From Prevotella sp. (GTDB lineage: Bacteria > Bacteroidota > Bacteroidia > Bacteroidales > Bacteroidaceae): a stretch of 46,770 bases of DNA. The stretch spans positions 1-46,770 of the forward strand of contig JAFUSC010000090.1 in the NCBI GenBank assembly GCA_017467705.1, in the 5' to 3' direction. A program made the translations under genes and the position numbers. Numbering within the stretch: the stretch's first letter is position 1; every line of letters begins with the position of its first letter. The notes under the pieces were generated by a model. That model ran no database searches. It was given only the letters and a program-made list of their open reading frames with translations, and had not been told where the DNA came from. Below, piece by piece: positions 40,476 to 46,770 of the stretch.

Positions 40476-40515
40476 ATACCTTTAACTTTCCACTCTCCAC
40501 TCTCCACTTTCCACC
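40476..40515. repeat. Heptamer array (tctccac) in the mtnN leader
   Basis: Units of gtggaga, gtggaaa and gttaaag on the coding strand lie between the promoter box and ATG 40461, so they are transcribed in the 5' leader. Confidence 0.7.
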
Positions 40516-40534
40516 CGAGAAGAGAATGACGGTG

Positions 40535-40542
40535 CAAAAGTA
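40535..40542 (-). promoter_or_regulatory. Promoter -7 box for mtnN-luxS
   Basis: TACTTTTG on the minus strand; the leader of about 70 bases contains a heptamer array. Confidence 0.6.
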
Positions 40543-40634
40543 AGCAATAAAATCCACACTTCCAAAAAAACGGCCAATTAATCTCGGAAATACACATTTT
40601 TCGGGTTTTGTGTGCGTATTTACAAATTATTTCG

Positions 40635-40643
40635 TAATTTTGC
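40635..40643 (+). promoter_or_regulatory. Promoter -7 box for the YfhO-like gene
   Basis: TAATTTTGC; the ATG follows at 40676 after about 30 bases. Confidence 0.65.
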
Positions 40644-40675
40644 AGGGTCTTTCAAAATCAAGAAAAAGTAGAACG

Positions 40676-43405
40676 ATGAAGATAACCGATTGGAAGAAGT
40701 GGCTGCCTGACGTGGTGGCAGTCGTTTTGTTTGCCGTGATAGCCTTTGCCTATTTCTATCCGGCTGATGTAGAGAACCGCATTTTGTTCCGTCATGACTC
40801 GTCGGCCGGCTTGGGTGCCGGTCAGGAGGCTTCGGAATACTTGCAGCGCACGGGCGAGGTGACGCGCTGGTCGAACAGCATCTTCGGCGGCATGCCGACT
40901 TACCAGACGGCACCGTCGTATGAGTCAGCTGACGTGCTGAACAACACCATCAAAGCCTATCACTTGTGGCTGCCGGAAAATGTGTGGTACGTCTTCGCCT
41001 ATCTGTTGGGATTCTACATTCTGTTGAGGGTGATTCTGGCCCCCCTGTCGCCCCCCGAGGCAGCCCCCCTTTCGTCCCCCGAGGGGGACACTAATGTCCA
41101 AGGCGCAGCAAAAGCCTCCCCTCGGGGAGGTTTGGTGGGGGCTTTCCCTCGGGGTGCTTTGGCAGGGCCGCTCATAGCCTTCCTCGGTGCCATAGCGTGG
41201 GCGTTCAGCAGTTATTTCTTCATCATCATTGCCGCTGGCCACATCTGGAAGGTCATGGCATTGGCCTATCTGCCGCCGATGATTGCCGGTGTGGTGCTGG
41301 CCTATCGAGGCAAATACCTGTGGGGCCTCGTAGTGACGGCCATCTTCACCGCCTTCGAGGTCAATGCCAACCACGTGCAGATGACCTATTACTATCTGTT
41401 CATCATTGCTGCCATGCTCATTGCGTTCATTATTGAGGGCGCGCGCAAGAAGGACTGGAAACATATCGGAAAGGCCACGGCCATCTGTGCTGCCGGTGCA
41501 CTCATCGGCATCTGCCTGAACCTGTCGAACCTCTACCATACATGGGAGTTCTCGAAGGAGAGCATGCGCGGCAAGAGCGAGCTGGTGAAGACCAACGCAG
41601 CCGACCAAACCAGCAGCGGGCTGGACCGTTCGTACATCACAGACTACAGTTACGGCATCGGTGAAACGTGGACACTGCTCATTCCTGACGCCAAGGGTGG
41701 CACGTCGTCGCGCCTGCTGTGGGACAACGAGAAGGCACTGAAGATAGCCGAAGAGACGAACATCACGCTCGGCGACGGGCAACAGACGCCGGCCATTAAC
41801 GTGTTCGGCGACATGATGCAGCGCAACGGCTACTTCGTGCAGGCCGTCGGACAGCCCGTCTACTTCATGCAATACTGGGAAGGCAACATGGAAGATCATG
41901 GAACGATGGGACCTGTTTATACCGGCGCTTTCGTGATGTTCCTTTTCGTCTTGGGACTGTTCATCGTAAAAGGGCCCATGAAGTGGGGCTTGTTGGCAGT
42001 TACTGTGTTAAGCATTATGTTGGCTTGGGGTAAGAACTTTATGGGATTGACAGATCTCTTTATTGACTACGTGCCGATGTATGCCAAATTTCGTACGGTA
42101 GAGTCTATTCTTGTTATTGCAGAATTCACCATACCGCTACTTGCTATGCTTTCCCTGATGCGTGTTGTTCAGCAACCGGAAGTGCTTACCGAAAAGAAAG
42201 GACGCAACTTTTGGCTGGCTTTTGCACTGACAGGTGGGGCATGTCTGCTCTTTGCACTGTTCCCGACAATGTTCTTTAGTTTCTACAACGAGACAGAATC
42301 TTCATTCTTCCATCATGTCTGTGCACAGGTCTATCAGTTGTCTGACAGTGCTACAGCAACACTGTTAGGCGTGCTGAGTGAGGCCCGTCAGGCAGTCTTT
42401 ACTGCTGATTGCTGGCGCTCGTTGATTATCATCGTTATCGGTATACTCTGCTTGTTGCTCTATCGTTATGGCAAGATGCGTGCATCATGGATGATAACTA
42501 TACTGGCAGTGCTCTGTTTGGTGGACATGTGGCAGGTGGATAAACGTTATCTGAACGACGGTCTGTTTGTTGACAAGTCGCAGCGTGAGAACCCCATTCA
42601 ACCTACCTATGCCGACGAGCAGATACTGCAAGATACGTCGCTTGACTATCGCGTACTTAATCTAACCAGTGATACGTTTAATGAGAATGAGACTTCTTAT
42701 TTCCATAAGAGTATCGGCGGTTATCATGCTGCTAAGTTGCGCCGTTATCAGGAACTCATAACAGCCCATATCGCTCCGGAAATCAAGAAGCTTCACGAAG
42801 TACTTCCACAGGCAGAATATGACTTAAGCCGATTGCCCACCGACAGTATTATGCCCGTGCTCAACATGCTCAACACGAAGTATGTCATCATGGCTGTGGG
42901 CAACCAGCCCGTGCCCATCAGGAACTACCAGACCTACGGCAACGCATGGCTGGTGGACAAGGTGAACTTCGTGGACAATGCCAATCAGGAGCTTGACGCA
43001 CTGGGTCAGTTGGCACTGCGCCATGAAGCTGTGGCCGACAAGAAGTTTGCTGACGTGCTTGGTGCCAGTGTGCAGCAAGACACGCTCAGCCGCGTCACCA
43101 TCGAGAAGTATGAACCCAACCAGCTGACCTACACGGTCAACACGGGCAAGGGCGGCGTCGTGGTGTTCTCGGAAATCTATTATCCCGGCTGGACAGCTAC
43201 CATTGACGGCCAACCGGCAGAGCTGGGCCGCGTCAATTACGTGCTGCGTGCCCTGCGCGTGGAGCCCGGAAAGCATGAAGTGGTGCTCTCCTTCTTCCCC
43301 CAGACGGTGAAGACCACCGAGACCATTGCCTACATATCCTATGGCGTGCTGCTGCTCGTCATCCTGTTAGCCCTGTTCTTCGGGTGGAAGAAGCATAAAG
43401 CTTAG
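40676..43405 (+). CDS. YfhO-like polytopic membrane protein
   Basis: A 909-residue membrane protein of the YfhO family with 13-14 membrane helices and a C-terminal soluble domain (YEPNQLTYTVNTGKGGVVVF, then SEIYYPGWTATIDG). Members in Gram-positive bacteria help glycosylate lipoteichoic acid; the role in Bacteroidetes is unknown, but transfer of a lipid-linked sugar is plausible. RHDSSAGLGAGQEASEY near the N-terminus is in the first large outer loop. At residues about 122-164 an in-frame cluster of REP-like units adds a Pro/Ser/Gly-rich stretch between two membrane segments. Codons between about 41920 and 42880 are more AT-rich than at either end. Confidence 0.85.
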   Translation: MKITDWKKWLPDVVAVVLFAVIAFAYFYPADVENRILFRHDSSAGLGAGQEASEYLQRTGEVTRWSNSIFGGMPTYQTAPSYESADVLNNTIKAYHLWLPENVWYVFAYLLGFYILLRVILAPLSPPEAAPLSSPEGDTNVQGAAKASPRGGLVGAFPRGALAGPLIAFLGAIAWAFSSYFFIIIAAGHIWKVMALAYLPPMIAGVVLAYRGKYLWGLVVTAIFTAFEVNANHVQMTYYYLFIIAAMLIAFIIEGARKKDWKHIGKATAICAAGALIGICLNLSNLYHTWEFSKESMRGKSELVKTNAADQTSSGLDRSYITDYSYGIGETWTLLIPDAKGGTSSRLLWDNEKALKIAEETNITLGDGQQTPAINVFGDMMQRNGYFVQAVGQPVYFMQYWEGNMEDHGTMGPVYTGAFVMFLFVLGLFIVKGPMKWGLLAVTVLSIMLAWGKNFMGLTDLFIDYVPMYAKFRTVESILVIAEFTIPLLAMLSLMRVVQQPEVLTEKKGRNFWLAFALTGGACLLFALFPTMFFSFYNETESSFFHHVCAQVYQLSDSATATLLGVLSEARQAVFTADCWRSLIIIVIGILCLLLYRYGKMRASWMITILAVLCLVDMWQVDKRYLNDGLFVDKSQRENPIQPTYADEQILQDTSLDYRVLNLTSDTFNENETSYFHKSIGGYHAAKLRRYQELITAHIAPEIKKLHEVLPQAEYDLSRLPTDSIMPVLNMLNTKYVIMAVGNQPVPIRNYQTYGNAWLVDKVNFVDNANQELDALGQLALRHEAVADKKFADVLGASVQQDTLSRVTIEKYEPNQLTYTVNTGKGGVVVFSEIYYPGWTATIDGQPAELGRVNYVLRALRVEPGKHEVVLSFFPQTVKTTETIAYISYGVLLLVILLALFFGWKKHKA
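41039..41166. repeat. In-frame REP-like cluster inside the YfhO-like gene
   Basis: Several GC hairpins (ccccccgaggcagccccc; tcccccgaggggga; cctcccctcggggagg) with tail ttggtgggggct. It encodes about 43 residues (SPPEAAPLSSPEGDT, ASPRGGLVGAFPRGALAG) and shares the word actaatgt with the typA insertion. Confidence 0.85.
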
Positions 43406-43415
43406 CGTGTAGAAC

Positions 43416-44756
43416 TCACATTCTGTCGTCGTGATAAATGGCATGCCGCATGAAGGCGCGGTGGCCGTAGATGGCGATGACGATGAAGCACGTCAGCGGT
43501 ACGATGAACGAGACGTTCGTGGCAGGCAGTCCGAGCACAGTGTAGCCCATGTCGATGATGAAAGCCTGCAACGGCGGAAACACCGAGCCGCCCAGTATGG
43601 CCATGATGAGACCGGCACTGGCCACCTTCACGTTCGAGTCGCCCACACCGCGCAGCGCAATGCCATAGATGGTGGGGAACATCAGCGACATGCAACCGCT
43701 GATGAATATCAGACAATAGAGTCCGTTGCGGTCAGTGAAGAGTATGACACCGACGACGCACGCAGCTGCAACGACAGCCAGCGTGGTGAGCAGCCGCCCT
43801 GGTGCGACGTACTTCAGGAACCATGTGCAGACGAAGCGGAACACGGTGAAGAACACCAGTGCTATGATGTTATATTTCTGCGACATCACCTCAGCCGCCT
43901 GCTCCTCCATGCCCTCACCCACGAAGATGCGCGTGCCGTATTGGATGATAAACGTCCAACACATGACCTGTGCGCCCACGTAGAAGAACTGTGCAATGAT
44001 GCCTTCGCGGTAGTTCCGGTGATGAATCAACTCATGCAGCGATTGGCGCAGCGGCTTCTTACTGGTGGTGCTGCTGATCTTCGGCATCTTCGTCACGGCA
44101 ATCAGTATCAGCAGCACAATGATGAACAGACCGATGTAGACGTAGGGCTGTATTAAAATGTCAAGGTCATGTTGCTTGATGACTTCAAACTGTTCGTTGT
44201 TGAGCAGTTCCCGCTTGTCGCTCGTGGCGGGGTTCAAGCGTGCCAGCACGTAGTGCATGGCCACGTACGAACCGGCCAGCACGCCCATGGGGTTAAACGC
44301 CTGCGCCAGATTCAAGCGTTGCGTGGCGGTCTCCTCGCTGCCCATGCAGTAGATGTAAGGGTTGCAGCTGGTCTCCAGAAATGACTGGCCGCAGGTCATG
44401 ATAAAGTATGCCAGCAGGAACGGGTAGAACATGCCCGTCACCTTTGCTGGGACAAACAGCAGCGCACCGATGGCACAGAGCGCCAGCCCGATGAGCACAC
44501 CGTACTTGAACGAGTAGCGTTGAATGAAGAGTGCTGCAGGGAAGGCCATGACAAAGTAGCCCAGATAGTAAGCCACAGGCACCATGGCGCCTTCGGTTGT
44601 GCTCATGCGGAATATCTTGGAGAAAGCCTTGACCATCGGAGTCGTCACATCGTTGGAAAAGCCCCACAGGGCAAAGCATACGGTGATGAGTATGAACGGC
44701 AGCAGATAGTTAATGCCGTCACGCCGGAACAGGCTGTTTGGTTCTTTTTTGTCCAT
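43416..44756 (-). CDS. fucP: Fucose permease-type MFS sugar:H+ symporter
   Basis: A 446-residue major facilitator transporter with twelve membrane helices, of the FucP group. Typical blocks are ITVCFALWGFSNDVTTPMVK, YYLGYFVMAFPAALFIQRY, TCGQSFLETSCNPYI and SGCMSLMFPTIYGIALRGVG. ATG 44756 begins the protein; a longer frame would read into the promoter. The divergent neighbour is fkp, which phosphorylates fucose and makes GDP-fucose, so L-fucose is the likely substrate. It ends 10 bp from the convergent YfhO-like gene with no room for a terminator hairpin. Confidence 0.9.
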   Translation of the reverse strand: MDKKEPNSLFRRDGINYLLPFILITVCFALWGFSNDVTTPMVKAFSKIFRMSTTEGAMVPVAYYLGYFVMAFPAALFIQRYSFKYGVLIGLALCAIGALLFVPAKVTGMFYPFLLAYFIMTCGQSFLETSCNPYIYCMGSEETATQRLNLAQAFNPMGVLAGSYVAMHYVLARLNPATSDKRELLNNEQFEVIKQHDLDILIQPYVYIGLFIIVLLILIAVTKMPKISSTTSKKPLRQSLHELIHHRNYREGIIAQFFYVGAQVMCWTFIIQYGTRIFVGEGMEEQAAEVMSQKYNIIALVFFTVFRFVCTWFLKYVAPGRLLTTLAVVAAACVVGVILFTDRNGLYCLIFISGCMSLMFPTIYGIALRGVGDSNVKVASAGLIMAILGGSVFPPLQAFIIDMGYTVLGLPATNVSFIVPLTCFIVIAIYGHRAFMRHAIYHDDRM

Positions 44757-44788
44757 GTTTGTCAGATATGTAGTAGTAAAACAGTCTC

Positions 44789-44797
44789 GCAAATTTA
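44789..44797 (-). promoter_or_regulatory. Promoter -7 box for the fucose permease gene
   Basis: TAAATTTGC on the minus strand; the leader is about 30 bases. Confidence 0.6.
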
Positions 44798-44885
44798 CAA
44801 CAATTCCACCTGAAACGTTCATGAGCCTAACTTATTTAACATAAATTAAATAAGCCAATCATGGCTGTTTCTCATGACAATTCAT

Positions 44886-44894
44886 TAATTTTGC
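44886..44894 (+). promoter_or_regulatory. Promoter -7 box for fkp
   Basis: TAATTTTGC; the ATG follows at 44940. Between the two divergent promoters, TCATGAG (44818-44824) and CTCATGA (44871-44877) form an inverted pair that could serve a shared regulator. Confidence 0.6.
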
Positions 44895-44939
44895 ATCCGT
44901 ATTACTAACCAAGACTAATTTCTTTGATGCCACTGATAT

Positions 44940-46770
44940 GAAAAAATTGCTTTCGCTTCCCCCCAATTTGGTTGACAGTTTCCATGCTGTCACGCAGTTG
45001 AGTCCCCAAGAATATTTCTGCACATGCGACCCCGTGGGTCACCGCTTAGGCAGCGGAGGCGGCACGTCGTGGCTGCTGGCCTCCTGCTTTGAAAATGAAG
45101 AATTCTTTGCAGAGCAAAGCGGCAAAGCCGAGCGAAGAATGAAGAATGAAGAATTTGCTGCCGCCGAAGTTGGGACCTCGGTAGAAAATTCTTCATTCTT
45201 CATTCTTCATTCTTCATTTTTTATAAAGTGGCTTTCCCGTGAGAAGCGCATTTTGCTGCATGCCGGCGGGCAGAGCCGGCGCTTACCGTCGTATGCACCG
45301 TCGGGCAAGATACTGACGCCCGTGCCTGTGTTCCGTTGGGAGCGCGGTCAGCGATTGTCGCAGGACTTGCTGTCGTTGCAACTGCCGCTTTACGAACGCA
45401 TCATGAACGCAGCACCGGAGCGGTTGCACACGATGGTGGTGAGCGGCGACGTGCTCATATTGGCTGATGCTAAGTTGCCGCCTGTGCCTGATGCCGACGT
45501 GGTGTGCTATGGTCTGTGGCTCCCGGCATCGGTGGCTAAGAATCACGGCGTGTTTGTGAGCGACCGTCGCACACCGCACGTGCTGAAACAGATGTTGCAG
45601 AAACCGACGCCAGAAACACTCTCAGCCCTGCAGCGGCAGCATTTCTATCTGACCGACATCGGCGTGTGGCTGCTCAGCGACCGCGCGGTGGAGGTGTTGA
45701 TGAAAAAAAGCCTCACCCCCGACCCCTCTCGCGGGGGAGAGGGGAGTGAAATGTTGGAGGGGGAGAGGCTCTCTGCGATAGACTTTCACGAATACGACCT
45801 TTACAGCGAGTTCGGTTGTGCGTTGGGCACTGACCCCACGATTGACGATGCTGAACTGCGCGAGCTGTCTGTGGCCATTGTGCCGCTGCCGGGCGGTGAG
45901 TTCTATCACTTCGGCACTTCGCGCGAGATGATTTCATCGACGCTGGCCGTACAGAACCGTGTCAATGACCAACGGCAGATCATGCACAACGACCGCAAGC
46001 CGCATCCCAGCATCTTCGTGCAGAACGCAGTGCTGCACAACAAACTGACGGCTGATAATTCTAATATATGGATTGAGAACAGTTGGGTGGGAGCGCACTG
46101 GACGCTGACCAGCGATAACATCGTCACCGGCGTGCCGCGCAATGACTGGCATGTGACATTGCGTCCCGGCGAGTGCATGGACGTGGTGCCTATCGGCGAG
46201 CAGCAATACTGCCTGCGCCGCTACCACATAGACGACCGCTTTGCCGGCAGCGAACAGCAGAAAAAGCAGTTCCTCGTGGTGGATAGCTTGGAAGAGCTGG
46301 AATTTCTAGCCAGTCTAGATAATCTAGATAGTCTAGATAGTCTAGATAATCTAGATAGTCTAGCCAATCTAGCCAATATAGAAAAAGCCCCTGAGCTTCT
46401 TTCTGCTGAAGACATTTCCACGCAGGCGAACTTGCATCGGCTGTTTGAGCAGCGCCGCAGTTTCCGCAACATCAACTGGCCCGCCATTGCGGCCAACTGG
46501 GAGTACAGCGTGTTCTATCAGCTGGACCTTGACGATGCTGCCCGCCAGTTTGCTGACAACCTCTTGCCGCTGCCTGCACCGTTGCCCGACACGGCACCGC
46601 TGATGACGCGCATCAGTGATGCCATGTTCCGTGGTGACAGCGAGCGGGCGTTCCGGCTGTTGAGAGAAAGCCTCACCCCCGACAGCCTCACCCCCGACCC
46701 CTCTCGCGGAGGAGAGGGGAGTAAATACATTGATGCCTCCAACATTCTACTCCCCTCTCCTCCGCGAGAG
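44940..46770 (+). CDS. fkp: Bifunctional fucokinase / L-fucose-1-phosphate guanylyltransferase, N-terminal part (cut by window edge)
   Basis: Turns salvaged L-fucose into GDP-fucose for surface glycans. The 610 visible codons cover the guanylyltransferase part: KLLSLPPNLVDSF at the start, GSGGGTSWLL, the nucleotide-binding KRILLHAGGQSRRLPSYAPS, PVPVFRWERGQ, DIGVWLLSDRAVEVLMK, PLPGGEFYHFGTS, FVQNAV and ENSWVGAHW. NWEYSVFYQLDLDDAA shows the approach to the kinase half, which lies outside. The frame is open throughout despite four repeat insertions (45094-45222, 45709-45770, 46305-46378, 46669 to the edge), all at places where Bacteroides Fkp has short variable loops. It is divergent from the fucose permease gene. 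Confidence 0.93.
45094..45222. repeat. In-frame inverted heptamer element inside fkp
   Basis: gaatgaa units on the left and ttcattc units on the right enclose a core shared with cca (45144-45175 versus 3981-4012, one mismatch in 32). It adds about 40 residues between SWLLASCFE and KWLSREKRILLHAGG. Confidence 0.85.
45709..45770. repeat. In-frame REP-like unit inside fkp (first)
   Basis: Head agcctcacccccgacccc, hairpin ctctcgcgggggagag, then ggggagtgaaatgttggagg. Encodes SLTPDPSRGGEG after EVLMKK. The same unit recurs at 46669. Confidence 0.85.
46305..46378. repeat. In-frame 9-bp tandem repeat inside fkp
   Basis: Eight units like ctagatagt or ctagataat, each containing a ctag core, encode Leu-Asp-Ser/Leu-Asn triplets. 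The 9-bp period keeps the frame whatever the copy number, unlike the heptamer arrays. Confidence 0.85.
46669..46770. repeat. In-frame inverted REP-like pair inside fkp (second), cut by window edge
   Basis: The head is doubled (cctcacccccgacag, then cctcacccccgaccc). The hairpin unit ctctcgcggaggagaggggag is then mirrored by ctcccctctcctccgcgagag at the window end, with a spacer that includes cctccaacatt. The frame is open to the edge. Confidence 0.8.

Noticed and set aside
44940..46770. fkp as a frameshifted pseudogene because of its many insertions
   Set aside because: Codon-by-codon reading shows one open frame to the window edge with all recognised motifs intact.

Overview
The window looks like chromosome from a Bacteroidota, most likely a Prevotella-type member of the Bacteroidales. 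The evidence is the TAnnTTTG -7 promoter boxes in front of most transcription units, a bifunctional fucokinase/GDP-fucose pyrophosphorylase (fkp) of Bacteroides type, the Bacteroidetes order ftsX-DUF3098-uppP-truB-queA-folK, and a secreted amylase with a Prevotella-style C-terminal tail. Most genes are moderately GC-rich. AT-rich islands mark a small nuclease gene, part of a methyltransferase and two small genes inside a restriction locus.

Layout. 1-2784 (minus): tpiA (cut by the left edge), a DoxX-type membrane protein that reads into tpiA with no stop between them, a DUF1599 protein and a small lipoprotein. 2983-6512: a CCA-adding/poly(A)-polymerase-like HD protein and a secreted GH9 glucanase. 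6511-6986: a DUF559 nuclease gene between 35-bp inverted repeats. 6941-7927: a YghZ-like aldo/keto reductase. 7928-8428: a 22-bp tandem array, a promoter and a strongly folded candidate RNA. 8429-14055: a restriction-modification locus (two methyltransferase-type proteins, two small genes, a T5orf172-helicase protein). 14115-14684 (minus): a short sigma-70 factor. 14897-21734: an RND efflux operon interrupted between pump and outer-membrane channel by a GxxExxY gene set in repeats. 21856-24263: LpxA-like acyltransferase, tadA, radical SAM protein. 24831-30969: ftsX-DUF3098-uppP-truB-queA-folK-GH28, closed by a strong terminator. 31056-34909: rpsO, typA, a 5'-nucleotidase. 34935-36168 (minus): a small basic secreted protein and a DUF3990 toxin with a likely partner. 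36634-40461: GH13 amylase, luxS, mtnN. 40676-46770: YfhO-like membrane protein, fucose permease and fkp (cut by the right edge).

The most unusual property is the density and variety of short repeats, many inside conserved genes with the reading frame kept. Three classes recur. (1) GC-rich hairpins with a G-rich tail (REP-like), often as inverted pairs; one pair encloses the DUF559 gene and two pairs without that gene look like its short derivatives. (2) Arrays of 7-bp units whose sequence differs at every locus while the 7-bp period stays; several are inverted pairs forming long hairpins, and one set surrounds the GxxExxY gene. (3) Intergenic arrays with a period of about 22 bp. Fkp alone carries four in-frame repeat insertions in the part visible. 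Two nuclease-fold genes, each enclosed by its own kind of repeat, suggest a family of small nuclease-plus-repeat elements. This is inference and can be tested by comparing genomes.

Functional links: mtnN and luxS form the S-adenosylhomocysteine recycling/AI-2 branch; the fucose permease and fkp diverge from one promoter region and together import fucose and convert it to GDP-fucose; GH9, GH28 and GH13 enzymes point to plant polysaccharide use.
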